A model generated the notes under the pieces. The model was not told where the DNA came from. It saw nothing but the letters and a program-made list of their open reading frames with translations, and made no database searches. 64,000 nucleotides of DNA from UBA2821 sp902763335. GTDB taxonomy: Bacteria > Bacillota > Clostridia > Lachnospirales > Lachnospiraceae. The stretch lies in the NCBI GenBank assembly GCA_052066835.1, contig JBQHRJ010000007.1, one strand, 5' to 3'. The translations under genes and the position numbers were made by a program. Below are positions 26,725 to 36,164 of the stretch, in pieces (within the stretch, counting starts at the first letter, position 1; the number at the start of each line of letters is the position of its first letter).

Positions 26725-27442
26725 TGTCTGTTACCTCCACATTCTTTTTTATTTTGAATGTCCGCAAAATCCGTCCTACATCAGAGGGACGCCAGGGCAC
26801 ATCAAGGTGATGCAGTGCGATAAGTCTGTCCTGCACATTGGTTCCGGCTCCCATCTTCTGTGTGGAACCAAGCAAAAAACGGACCTGTCCGCTTCTTACT
26901 TTTCCGAACAGCTCCGCTTTCCTAAGCTCCGTATTTGCTTCATGTATAAATGCGATTTCTTCCGGTGGGACACCCTTTTCGATCAGCTTGTTGCGGATGT
27001 CCTCATAAACATTAAATGTACCATCTCCTTTCGGTGTTGACATGTCACAGAAAATAAGCTGCGTTGATTTCTGCTCCTTTGTCTGCTCCCATATTTCAAA
27101 TGCCTTTTCCACACAGGTGCTTGCCTTTGAATTTTCATCATCCGGCAGCATATCATTGATAAGCCTCTGGTCTAATGCCAGCTTTCTTCCGTCATTGGTA
27201 ATTTTTAGCATATTGTCCTCATAAGGCTGTACCTGTCTGTCACGCACGGCTTCTGCCCTTTCTGCCAAAGATGCCACCATGTCCTTCTGTTTTTCTAATA
27301 CTGCCAGTTTAACTACTTGCGTCATAGTCATGTTATGATTTTTGGTGTATTCAAGTAGCAATTCATGTTCTTCACCAGTCAGTCTGATTGTAACCTTCTT
27401 ATCAGCCGGTTTTTCAGCCTTAGGTCGTCCCATCTTTGCCAA
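26705..27442 (-). pseudogene. fusion of a CopG-like N-terminus to an internal helicase fragment, ending in the tet element
   Basis: TTG start at 27442 behind AGGAG. Residues 1 to about 50 are a ribbon-helix-helix protein ('MGRPKAEKPADKKVTIRLTG', 'TMTQVVKLAVLEKQ'). From about residue 51 (near 27290) the text is the C-terminal helicase domain of the large SNF2-type element protein ('MVASLAERAEAVRDR', 'LALDQRLINDMLPD', 'FLLGSTQKMGAGTNVQDRLI'). The helicase ends at 'DVPWRPSD' (26785), where the tet element begins; 26 further residues come from the element end. A deletion has thus removed more than a thousand codons and joined two genes in frame. Confidence 0.8.
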
Positions 27443-27448
27443 TATTGT

Positions 27449-27499
27449 CTCCTATGTTTGAGTTTGGCTTGCGACACCATTCTAAATATAACATAGGAG
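27449..27499. repeat. 10-bp inverted repeat before the fusion gene
   Basis: CTCCTATGTT (27449-27458) and AACATAGGAG (27490-27499), 31 bases apart. The left arm contains the ribosome site of the CopG-like start; the right arm precedes TTTTTT on the plus strand. It may be an operator or an RNA hairpin masking the start. Confidence 0.5.
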
Positions 27500-27524
27500 G
27501 TTTTTTATTGATATCCTCACCGTT

Positions 27525-27628
27525 TCCACTTACACTATTCTCCCCAGCATAGCTGGGGGATTAGACCTTTCATTTACTGCTACCAGCCAAAGCCGGGCTT
27601 CTGTGCCTGTGTGCTGGTACCGGAATAG
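27525..27628 (+). pseudogene. 3' remnant of a LytTR-PAS regulator
   Basis: On the plus strand one frame reads 'FHLHYSPQ...' and then 'IYCYQPKPGFCACVLVPE' and a stop at about 27628. This matches the C-terminal PAS segment of the intact regulator at 36165-36950 ('LHDFSPEIGKQL', 'IHCYQPEPGYCSCVLLPE'). The 5' part is missing, so the junction with the conjugative remnant lies just upstream. Confidence 0.7.
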
Positions 27629-27682
27629 ACAATGTTGCTTATTCGAAGCAGACCGTCCTTTTCTTCCCTTCCAATACGTTAA

Positions 27683-27712
27683 AGAAGTGGCACCCTTACG
27701 GATGCCACTTCT
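27683..27712 (-). terminator. terminator of the giant surface protein gene
   Basis: AGAAGTGGCA (27683-27692) and TGCCACTTCT (27703-27712), 10-bp stem, 10-base loop, 33 bases past the stop codon. It could act in both directions. Confidence 0.75.
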
Positions 27713-27744
27713 TATGTCACGACAATTTCCTGTCTTTCTTTATT

Positions 27745-30700
27745 CTACTTCTTTACACTAGCCTTAGCCCCAAGTCCCTTAGCCTTCAACAGCTTCTTAT
27801 AACTTGCATACTTACTCTTAGGAACTTTTACGGTTGCCTTACTGTATATTCCCGTAAATGCCTTGCTTCCAACCTTACTGCCTGAAAGCTTTGTTGTCTT
27901 GATTGTTACTGTCTTTAACTTTTTGCAGCCATAGAATGCCTGCTTGCCTATCTTCTTAACTGTGGCCGGAATTGTGATGGCTTTAAGTGCCGTACACTTA
28001 TAAAATGCCTTGTCACTTATGGTAGTCACCTTTGCTCCCATGCTTACCGTATCAAGCTTTGTACATCCGTAGAATGCACTTGCCCCTATGGTTGTTACGC
28101 TCTTGCCAATCTTCACTGTCTTTAACTTTGTGCATTTATAAAATGCCTTGCTTCCAATGGTCTTAACGTAGCTTCCCATAGTTACCTTCGTAAGCTTCTT
28201 ATTATTAGCAAATGCATTTGCCCCGATTGAAGTTACCTTGTATGTGATTCCGTTTATCTTCACTGTGGAAGGTATGGTAAGTGTTGTGGCACTTGTGTTG
28301 GTTGTCTTAGTGTATGCCACCTCTCCTGCAGTAACTGTGACTTTTCCTGTACTTGCAGAAGTTGTCACCTTTCCTGCCCTTGTTACTTTGAATACTGCCT
28401 TGTTCTTTGTGTCTGTAAGCTTCCTGCCCTTTGCAGGTGCTACGATTGGAAGCTTTGGAATCACCTCTGTGTACTGGTGTCCACATCTGGTACAGGTATA
28501 AGTCCTGATTCCTGTACTTGTTATGGTTGCAGCCTTTGTAACCTTACTTGTATAAGAATGCCCAAGGGCTGCTATCTCTTCGCCTGCACTTATCTTCTCG
28601 CCACAGTCCTTACAGTATGTATCTCCTGTGTAGCCTTTCTCTGTACAGGTTGCCTCTTTTGCATCCCTTACTTCTGTGTTGGTGTGGGTATGTTCTTCCT
28701 CAAGCTTTGGAATTACCTCTGTATATTCATCACCACATCTTGTACAGGTGTAGGTTCTTACGCCTTCGCTGTCTACGGTTGGTTCTTTGGTAACCCTGCT
28801 TGTGTACTCATGTCCTAATGCTGCCACTTCTGTTCCTGCACTTATCTTAACTCCACAATCCTCACAGTATGTATCTCCTGTGTAGCCTTTCTCTGTACAG
28901 GTTGCTGCTTTCGCATTCTGCACTTCCGTATGTGTATGCTCACATACCTGTCTTGTGACAGCTATATCCACCGATTCAACTTCATAATTGCCTTTATCAC
29001 TGCCTGTATATACTGCCTTCACTGTGACTGTCTCTCCTGCCACCAGTGCAGTATCCGCATCAGTCTCATTCCATGCCCAGCCTTCAGGCAATCTAACATC
29101 ACTTACCTTCTTGGCATTCTTTGCTGCATCCATGGCTGCCGCCGGCATATTTGGAGTGTTCTTAGACTTATTAACCACAACCTTCACAGAAGCTGTGGAT
29201 GTATAATAGCCTTCACTGTCTGCCGGTATGAATACCACCGTGTACCCGGTAACACCGCTGTCTGCAACAGTCGGTTTGATGGAAGAATCCTGCCATGCAA
29301 GACTTCCTGCCACCGGATTGCCGTTTTCATCCAGAAATACTGCTTCGTTAAATTCCAGTGCCGCTAATTCTTCACCGTAAGTCAGCACATTATTCTTTAA
29401 TGTTACCTGTGTACCGTCTTCAATATGTACCGCAATCTTTTCCTTAAGATTTACTTTTACCGCTATGGTAAATGTTTCATAATTATCACTTGTTACCTCT
29501 ATACCCACAGTTCCCGTTGTGGCTGCAGCACCTGCCTTCACTGTATATGACAATGTACTGCCTTCAACAGAAGGTGCCTCTGTATATTCCACAGCTCCGT
29601 CTACAGATGTAATACGGAACTGTGCATTGCCGCAGTCCTGTGGAGCATACTTAAGAAGATTAATTGAATCCCCACTGTCCTTATTGTAATAAAATGCCCT
29701 GTTAATATCAGCTGCCGTATATCCGCCCTTCTTTGCAACGGTTACGGTAATAACCTTATTGTCTGCAGCATTATAATTATTACTCTCAGGTAATGAAACA
29801 GTAATTGTCGCACTTCCTGCTCCGACAATGGTTACCTTGCCCTTCGTATCCACTGTGATTACTTTATGATTCTCTACTGAAGTTCCTGCCGCGTTTTTGC
29901 TGTCAGATACTTCATACAATACATCCGCACCTTCGTCCGTGTTGTTATCTGTCACACCAAGGTCAAATGCCTCATCACCGAAGGTCTTACTGTATTCTGT
30001 GTCACCCACAGTAATTACTGCAGCTGCCCGATTGATTGTCAGGGTTCCCGGTGTCACAGTCACATCATAATTTGCACTGTCAGAAGTACCGGTAATGGCA
30101 TAACCGTTCTCTGTTACCGGAGAGTCCTTTGCTGCCTCACAGCTTAAGGTTACGCCAAGGTCTGCCTCGGCATCTCCATCAACCAGGCTTCCAGCCGTTA
30201 TAGTAAAGGTCAGTGCCGGATTATCCTCTCCGTATGTCTTTGTTTTATTATCAGCTGTTACCGTAACTGCTTTAGGTTCTACTGCCGGTTTTACCCGTAA
30301 GATAAGGGTTTCATATGCATCAGTATCATTTGGTGTGAAAGTTACTTTATAAGTGCTTGCAGTTCCGACACCGGGTATCTCGGATGCATTTGTATCCGTC
30401 AATGTCCATGTTCCTTTAATCACGGTATCGCCTGCTTTTGCCACACCGTCTGTTAATGTCATAGCACTGACTGCCGTACCGTAGGTGCCACTTAATGCAG
30501 GTAACGTTGTAATCTCCGCCATGGTCTTACAGGTCGTAAACGACCGGCTTAATATGTTGGAAACATTACCAGCCTGGTCAACACCAATCACATAGATGGT
30601 ATATGCTGTATCTGCAGTAAGACCGCTTAATGAAATCTTGTTATTGCCATCCGCTGTCATGGCAGCAGCTGCAACGCCCTCTTTTTCAGTCCATAGGGTC

Positions 30701-33700
30701 ATGCCGGTATTGGCATCTACCGAAGAAACAGCAAAATCAGTAATCGCAGCTGGTGCTCCCTCGCTGCCTTCCTTAGCAATATAGAAATATGTTCCACCCT
30801 CACTTGCTGTAAATGTCATATCCGCACCGGTATCTGTCAAGGTGGCATCGTCATCCCCACTACCCTTACTTGGAGTGGAAATATCACTGATGGTTGGATT
30901 GGTTTTATCAATCACAACACCATTTGAGCAAATATAAGCACTCTTGTTACCAGCCTGATCTGCGGCATACACATATACAACATAGTTATTATCACCAGAC
31001 AAACTTGTTATCGTCTGTGAAGCATTTTCATCTGGAACGGCATATTCTGTGAACTTTCCATCCTGTTCCAGTGCATCTAAATCAGTTTCTGATAAAACTG
31101 TGGCACTTTCTGATGTATCTACATAATAGTTGTATTTTGCAACACCGCTTAAACTATCAGAAGCACTTACCGTTACATCCACTTCTTCTTTATAGAACAG
31201 TCCAAAGGAAATCGTGTTAAGCAATTCTTTCCACTTGTTTGTCTTTATACTGATACCGCCGTCTGTCCAGTCCGGTGCTGCCGTATCTACACGTACCGTT
31301 GCTGTCTTTTTGGCAATCTCACCGGCACTATTTTTCAGATAATAAATAACTTCTGTTCCCTCTTTTTGGGTTGCCTCATTGTATGTATAAGAATCCGCAT
31401 AAGTTCCATTCACTGTATCACAGATGGTAAACCCTTCCGGTGGCGTAAAGGTCACGCTCTGTGCCCACCAGGTATTACCTGTTAATGTGTTGCCATCCTG
31501 GTCGGTAAGTGTTGCATCTGAAACATCTGACAGCCATTCAATAGTAAGTGTCATGGTTGCTTCCGCTGCCGTATAATTTCCATCTGCAGCCACACCTGCT
31601 TTCACTTCATAAGTTCCAACTTCCGTTGGCAGACCGGATGTAAATTCACCCGAAGAATCCTTTGCACGATAGGAATACTGAATCGTACCCTCATAGCTTT
31701 CTTCATTAACCAGTGTTACAGTAGGTGCACCAATTTTATCAATGGAAATCGCATTTCCCATACAGTTTACTGTTTTAGCACTGCTTTGCCATGTAATCGC
31801 AGGCGTTGCAGGAGAAATGGCAAATTCCACGCTTACCGTTGCGGCACCTTCATCTTCTCCAAGGGTAATGCTTGCCGTGTAGGTTCCTGCATCTGTTGGT
31901 GCAGACTGAAGCTCTTCTTCGCCTTTTTTATATGTAATGGTAATATCTGAATTGGTAAATCCTAATGCACCAGCAAGGTTTACCGTTGCCTCCTTTGCAC
32001 TACCATCATAGGTCAGGGAATCGGAACCATCAGATTCAGGTTTGTTGAGGGTAACGGTGTCGTTTCCATTGCAGGCATCACACGTTACCTTGATGGAAGG
32101 GTTTCCCTCAACTACTGCATATGTCAAATGATGTTCTTCCGACAAATCACACTTCTCGCATATATGCTTTGTTTTGTTATTCGCATCCACAATATAGCTG
32201 TGTTCTACTGTTTTCAACTTTTCCGGATCATTGGAAAACGTGCTCGGACAAGGAGCACTGGCATATACGGTTCTGCTCGCACTATTCGTGCTATCAAGGT
32301 TTGGATATGTTTCTGTCGTACTACCGTCAATGGTCTGATACCAAACCTGTGAACCGTTGGTATTGCCATTGTTTAACAGATAAGCCACCTCGCCACTTTT
32401 AAATTCTTCTGTGGTTTTTCTTTCAGCTTTATAATCGGTTCTATTACAATCATAATAGCAGTTTGTGATTGTACCATAACCAGATCCACACACGCCATTT
32501 ACAGAACTACTTCCGCTGACATTACCTGTGTTATAGCTGTTGCTGATGGTACCTGTATTTTCTCCACACACACCGCCCACATGATGTGAACCATTTCCTT
32601 TTACTTCACCTGTGTTATAGCTGTTTGTGATTATGCTATTTGGATAATTATATCCGCACACGCCTCCCACATAATAAGTTGGATTGCTGCTGTTGCTGAG
32701 GTTGACTGTACCCGTGTTATAGCTACCTGTGATGCTACCACTTCCACTATTTCCGCACACGCCTCCCACATATTGTTTTTCACCGCTGACTGTCCCCGTG
32801 TTATGGCTACTTGTGATGCTACCGCCATTATATCCGCACACGCCTCCCACATTCCAATTTTTTCCGCTGACTGTCCCCGTGTTATGGCTACTTGTGATGC
32901 TACCGCTTGTGTCATTATATCCGCACACGCCTCCTACAGAATTGCTTGTACCGCTGACTTTACCTGTATTATTGCTGTTTGTTATTGTACCGTAATTACT
33001 TCCACACACGCCACCCACATAATAATATGTACCGCTGACAATGCCTTTGTTATAACAGTTTGTAATGGTACCGTAATTTCTTCCACACACGCCACCCAAA
33101 CGGGTATAAGCATTGATATAGGAGTCAACAACTCCCAAGTTGGAAATCTTACCGGTGCTTCCTACATAGCCGAACAATCCAATATCCACACCAGTTGTTG
33201 AATTTGTATCATCGAAATACAATCCGCTGACAGTAAATCCTTTTCCGTCAAAAGTGCCAGTGTATTTACTCGACAAGTTACCGATTGGTGTCCATTTTGA
33301 GAAGCTTGCACTGTTAAGGGTTCCCTCCGCACTCAGAACATTACTGTTTACGACAATATTCTTCGTGAGAACTGCGTTTGCCGCAGTATTCTGTGGAGTA
33401 CCATCTGTCAATGTACCATTTACAAGTCCTGCAAACCAGAGTAGATGATTTAAGTTGCCTATTTCATAACAGTTTGATTCTTCGTTAAATTTTGGCGCAC
33501 CTATACCGCCACAAACAGTACAAATACCGTCATCGCCCAGGGTATGCTCCTTTGTGCCTGAAGGCTCGTTTGAGTAGCTTGGGCAAGGCGTTGTGGTATA
33601 AACCATTTTGCCGTTGAAAACAGGATAAGAATTTTCTTGGCTAAGATCCTGTCCCCAGATTGAACCATCATAAAAAGTTTCATCAACTGTACAACCCTTT

Positions 33701-35856
33701 GCAAGAAAATATGTAACCATACCATCGTTAAACTGTTTTTTGGTTCTTCCGCTAAGAGAGTCTTCTGTATCTGCCAGATAATAGCAGTTTTTGACTATGC
33801 CTGAACCAGAACCACACACACCGCCCACACTAGAGTCTCCACTGACTGTACCTGTGTTATAGCTGTTTGTTATTGTACTGCTTGTGTCATCACTTCCGCA
33901 CACGCCACCTACATAATATGATGTACCGCTGACATCACCTGTGTTATAGCTGTTTGTTATTATGCAGTATTGTGCAATACTTCCGCACACGCCGCCCACA
34001 TGCGATTTTCCGCTGACATTACCTGTGTTATAGCTGTTTGCTATTGTACATTTATTACCTCCGCACACGCCACCTACAGAAAATGATGTACCGCTGACAT
34101 CACCTGTGTTATAGCTGTTTGTTATTGTACCGCTTATGTCATTCCAACCGCACACGCCACCTACTCTAGCTTTTCCGCTGACTTTACCTGCGTTATAGCA
34201 TTCTGTCATCGGGCTCTTATACACACGTCCGCACACGCCGCCCACTTCATCGTTTAAACTGCTGACTTTACCTGTATTATAGCTGTTTTTCATCTCTCCC
34301 TCATACAAGACCCCGCACACGCCGCCTACACCAGTTTCATAGGTGCCGGTGCCTGTACCGCTGACTGTACCCGTGTTATAGCAGTTTGTTATTGTGCCTC
34401 TACAATTTCCGCACACACCACCCACATTGCAACAAGCATTGATATAGGAGTCAACAACACCCACATTGGAAATCTTGCCGGTGCTTCCTACATAGCCGAA
34501 CAATCCACCATACTTACCAGTTGTTGAATCTGTATTATTATAATACAAGCCACTAACAGTATATCCCTGTCCGTCAAATTCACCTGCGTATCGGCTTTCC
34601 ACATTTTTGTCGTAGTAGCCGATAGGCGTCCAGCTTGTAAAATTATTGCCGTTTGTTACTTTTCCACTATCTTTGTCATACGTTAGAGAATTAAGCAGAT
34701 TGCTGTTCGCGGTAATATTCGCTGTGAGGACAGCGTTTGCTTTGATGTTTTTATTTCCATCCGTACACACGATTCCATCACCATTTACAAGTCCTGCAAA
34801 CCAGCGAAGCTCGCCGTATGTTCCTATCTGATACACACCGTCAATCGTTTCAGGCTCTTTTACTTCTAAGTTGTTAGCACTACAACGACTGCATGTTCCG
34901 TTGACAAAATTGTGACCTAAAGCTGATATATATTCTTTCTCTTCTGCATTGCAGACGGAACAGGTCTTAGGGGTATAGCCTTTCGTTGTGCAGGTAGAGG
35001 CAACCTGTGTTCCGTATGTCCATGTATGTCCTTTTGCAGGTTTACCATTCGTTTCATTTCTTGTTGCATTGCATTCTTTACATTTTTGAACATCATAACC
35101 GCCCTCGGTACAGGTTGGTGAAACTTCTGATTCCGTTTCCCAGTTATGTCCGTTCGCAGGATTATTATTTGCAATCTTTCTCTCTACTTGACAGATTGTG
35201 CATTTTTTAACGTCATAGCCGCCCTCGGTACAGGTTGGTGAAATGGTACGAATCACTTCTCCCCAGTTATGTTCACACGTTTTGTATGTCAGGGATAATT
35301 CACCCAGCTGCATGGTACCACCACTCTTAATACTTGTTATATTAAGCTTAAAATACTGATATTTTTGTGCAGTTTGAGCGAATGTAAACTTTGTTTCAGT
35401 TTTATTTGCAGCCGGCAATCCTCCGCTTGTAACTTCATCAATTACTGTCCAGTCTCCTCCGCTTTTATTCGTTTCGTCATAATCGTTACATCCAGACAGC
35501 GTCCAAGCCACAGGGTTTCTACCTCCCGATGACTGTGAAGAATCATCTGCCGTCCATACGCTATATCCATTGACATAGATGGGTTCTGATGCCTTAAATA
35601 TAACGTAGGAAGGGTTTTCAAAACCACAGCACCATTTTGTGTCTGCTGTTCCATCCAGTAACATAGGATACCTTTCATTAGAGCCGTACCCCTCCGGGGC
35701 ACCGTCCAGTGCCGTAAAAGTTACGCCAGATGATGTATCCGTTTCCACTTCCGCCGCCGATACCTTCATGGTACCCACGCCCGGTAACAGTCCCACCACC
35801 ATAGCGATGGCTAAGAGCATTGCTAATCCTTTCTTTAATCTACTTCGTTTCTTCAT
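27745..35856 (-). CDS. giant secreted GLUG / Ig-like / LRR_5 (BspA-type) surface protein
   Basis: A 2,703-residue exported protein from ATG 35856 (GGAGGTAGGAAC before it). Domain order: signal peptide 1-33 ('GLAMLLAIAMVVGLLPGVG', 'VSAAE'); a discoidin-like carbohydrate-binding domain about 35-190; four Cys-rich repeats about 195-320 ('CTEGGYDVKKC'); two blocks of GLUG repeats about 330-750 and 810-1150 ('GGVCG...NSYNTGDVSG'); MBG/Ig-like domains about 1250-2270; two more Cys-rich repeats ('CTEKGYTGDTYCEDCG'); and seven LRR_5 repeats about 2520-2690 ('IGSKAFYKCTKLKTVKIG'). No LPxTG or other anchor is seen at the 'KASVKK' end. Likely a host-glycan or adhesion factor; a divergent LytTR-PAS regulator gene is its neighbour. 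Confidence 0.9.
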   Translation of the reverse strand: MKKRSRLKKGLAMLLAIAMVVGLLPGVGTMKVSAAEVETDTSSGVTFTALDGAPEGYGSNERYPMLLDGTADTKWCCGFENPSYVIFKASEPIYVNGYSVWTADDSSQSSGGRNPVAWTLSGCNDYDETNKSGGDWTVIDEVTSGGLPAANKTETKFTFAQTAQKYQYFKLNITSIKSGGTMQLGELSLTYKTCEHNWGEVIRTISPTCTEGGYDVKKCTICQVERKIANNNPANGHNWETESEVSPTCTEGGYDVQKCKECNATRNETNGKPAKGHTWTYGTQVASTCTTKGYTPKTCSVCNAEEKEYISALGHNFVNGTCSRCSANNLEVKEPETIDGVYQIGTYGELRWFAGLVNGDGIVCTDGNKNIKANAVLTANITANSNLLNSLTYDKDSGKVTNGNNFTSWTPIGYYDKNVESRYAGEFDGQGYTVSGLYYNNTDSTTGKYGGLFGYVGSTGKISNVGVVDSYINACCNVGGVCGNCRGTITNCYNTGTVSGTGTGTYETGVGGVCGVLYEGEMKNSYNTGKVSSLNDEVGGVCGRVYKSPMTECYNAGKVSGKARVGGVCGWNDISGTITNSYNTGDVSGTSFSVGGVCGGNKCTIANSYNTGNVSGKSHVGGVCGSIAQYCIITNSYNTGDVSGTSYYVGGVCGSDDTSSTITNSYNTGTVSGDSSVGGVCGSGSGIVKNCYYLADTEDSLSGRTKKQFNDGMVTYFLAKGCTVDETFYDGSIWGQDLSQENSYPVFNGKMVYTTTPCPSYSNEPSGTKEHTLGDDGICTVCGGIGAPKFNEESNCYEIGNLNHLLWFAGLVNGTLTDGTPQNTAANAVLTKNIVVNSNVLSAEGTLNSASFSKWTPIGNLSSKYTGTFDGKGFTVSGLYFDDTNSTTGVDIGLFGYVGSTGKISNLGVVDSYINAYTRLGGVCGRNYGTITNCYNKGIVSGTYYYVGGVCGSNYGTITNSNNTGKVSGTSNSVGGVCGYNDTSGSITSSHNTGTVSGKNWNVGGVCGYNGGSITSSHNTGTVSGEKQYVGGVCGNSGSGSITGSYNTGTVNLSNSSNPTYYVGGVCGYNYPNSIITNSYNTGEVKGNGSHHVGGVCGENTGTISNSYNTGNVSGSSSVNGVCGSGYGTITNCYYDCNRTDYKAERKTTEEFKSGEVAYLLNNGNTNGSQVWYQTIDGSTTETYPNLDSTNSASRTVYASAPCPSTFSNDPEKLKTVEHSYIVDANNKTKHICEKCDLSEEHHLTYAVVEGNPSIKVTCDACNGNDTVTLNKPESDGSDSLTYDGSAKEATVNLAGALGFTNSDITITYKKGEEELQSAPTDAGTYTASITLGEDEGAATVSVEFAISPATPAITWQSSAKTVNCMGNAISIDKIGAPTVTLVNEESYEGTIQYSYRAKDSSGEFTSGLPTEVGTYEVKAGVAADGNYTAAEATMTLTIEWLSDVSDATLTDQDGNTLTGNTWWAQSVTFTPPEGFTICDTVNGTYADSYTYNEATQKEGTEVIYYLKNSAGEIAKKTATVRVDTAAPDWTDGGISIKTNKWKELLNTISFGLFYKEEVDVTVSASDSLSGVAKYNYYVDTSESATVLSETDLDALEQDGKFTEYAVPDENASQTITSLSGDNNYVVYVYAADQAGNKSAYICSNGVVIDKTNPTISDISTPSKGSGDDDATLTDTGADMTFTASEGGTYFYIAKEGSEGAPAAITDFAVSSVDANTGMTLWTEKEGVAAAAMTADGNNKISLSGLTADTAYTIYVIGVDQAGNVSNILSRSFTTCKTMAEITTLPALSGTYGTAVSAMTLTDGVAKAGDTVIKGTWTLTDTNASEIPGVGTASTYKVTFTPNDTDAYETLILRVKPAVEPKAVTVTADNKTKTYGEDNPALTFTITAGSLVDGDAEADLGVTLSCEAAKDSPVTENGYAITGTSDSANYDVTVTPGTLTINRAAAVITVGDTEYSKTFGDEAFDLGVTDNNTDEGADVLYEVSDSKNAAGTSVENHKVITVDTKGKVTIVGAGSATITVSLPESNNYNAADNKVITVTVAKKGGYTAADINRAFYYNKDSGDSINLLKYAPQDCGNAQFRITSVDGAVEYTEAPSVEGSTLSYTVKAGAAATTGTVGIEVTSDNYETFTIAVKVNLKEKIAVHIEDGTQVTLKNNVLTYGEELAALEFNEAVFLDENGNPVAGSLAWQDSSIKPTVADSGVTGYTVVFIPADSEGYYTSTASVKVVVNKSKNTPNMPAAAMDAAKNAKKVSDVRLPEGWAWNETDADTALVAGETVTVKAVYTGSDKGNYEVESVDIAVTRQVCEHTHTEVQNAKAATCTEKGYTGDTYCEDCGVKISAGTEVAALGHEYTSRVTKEPTVDSEGVRTYTCTRCGDEYTEVIPKLEEEHTHTNTEVRDAKEATCTEKGYTGDTYCKDCGEKISAGEEIAALGHSYTSKVTKAATITSTGIRTYTCTRCGHQYTEVIPKLPIVAPAKGRKLTDTKNKAVFKVTRAGKVTTSASTGKVTVTAGEVAYTKTTNTSATTLTIPSTVKINGITYKVTSIGANAFANNKKLTKVTMGSYVKTIGSKAFYKCTKLKTVKIGKSVTTIGASAFYGCTKLDTVSMGAKVTTISDKAFYKCTALKAITIPATVKKIGKQAFYGCKKLKTVTIKTTKLSGSKVGSKAFTGIYSKATVKVPKSKYASYKKLLKAKGLGAKASVKK

Positions 35857-35940
35857 GTTCCTACCTCCATTCTCAGGGCTTATGCCATTATGCAAGCCCC
35901 ATAAAAGTTGTTTTTACTTGCAAATTACCCATTTGTCTCC

Positions 35941-35969
35941 ATTCTACCAAACATTTTCTTGCAAGACAA
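35941..35969 (-). promoter_or_regulatory. promoter of the giant surface protein gene
   Basis: TTGTCT (35969-35964), 17 bases, TAGAAT (35946-35941) on the minus strand, about 85 bases upstream of the start codon. Confidence 0.65.
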
Positions 35970-36054
35970 TCTTTTTCACTCGTTTTTTGGCATTTTCTAG
36001 TATTTTGCTTAGATACTCGAATAAAATGCATGTAATTTATCGGAACATCTCTCT

Positions 36055-36110
36055 ATATTCACATAAATCACAATTTTTTATTTGCATTTTATGTGGATAT
36101 ATGGTAAAAT
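36055..36110 (+). promoter_or_regulatory. LytTR-PAS gene promoter with 13-bp inverted repeat
   Basis: TTGCAT (36082-36087), 17 bases, TAAAAT (36105-36110). An imperfect 13-bp inverted repeat (ATATTCACATAAA, 36055-36067; TTTATGTGGATAT, 36088-36100; one mismatch) places its right arm inside the spacer. The repeat would let a dimer block or bend this promoter; it also lies upstream of the divergent surface-protein promoter. Confidence 0.65.
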
Positions 36111-36164
36111 CAAAAAAACATACCAGGTGACGCCCAAACGTTACCTTTATTTTGGAGGATTACT

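Larger units (their letters stand above)
14621..26784. mobile_element. 12.16-kb serine-recombinase mobilizable element carrying tet(O/32/O)-tet(40)
   Basis: The element splits the helicase codons for 'WRPSD' and 'IEQQEGRI'. A 5-bp sequence, ATCAG on the plus strand, stands at both junctions (14621-14625 and 26780-26784). Reading inward, both ends carry an imperfect inverted repeat around TTTTGCGGACA (left about 14634-14644, right about 26758-26768), as expected for attP half-sites of a large serine recombinase. The cargo runs recombinase, small proteins, ParB, MOBV relaxase, oriT, RepA, sigma-like genes, tet(40), tet(O/32/O) and TnpV, all on the minus strand. Removing it would rejoin the helicase frame as 'RPSDIEQQEGRI'. 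Confidence 0.85.

Noticed and set aside
32631..33201. Long open frames on both strands inside the surface-protein gene
   Set aside because: They are by-products of the repetitive GLUG coding DNA; no ribosome site or family signature.
32400..34450. Regularly spaced repeated DNA resembling a repeat array or CRISPR
   Set aside because: The repeats vary, keep a reading frame and encode GLUG motifs (GGVCG...NTG) of the giant surface protein; there are no conserved direct repeats with unique spacers.
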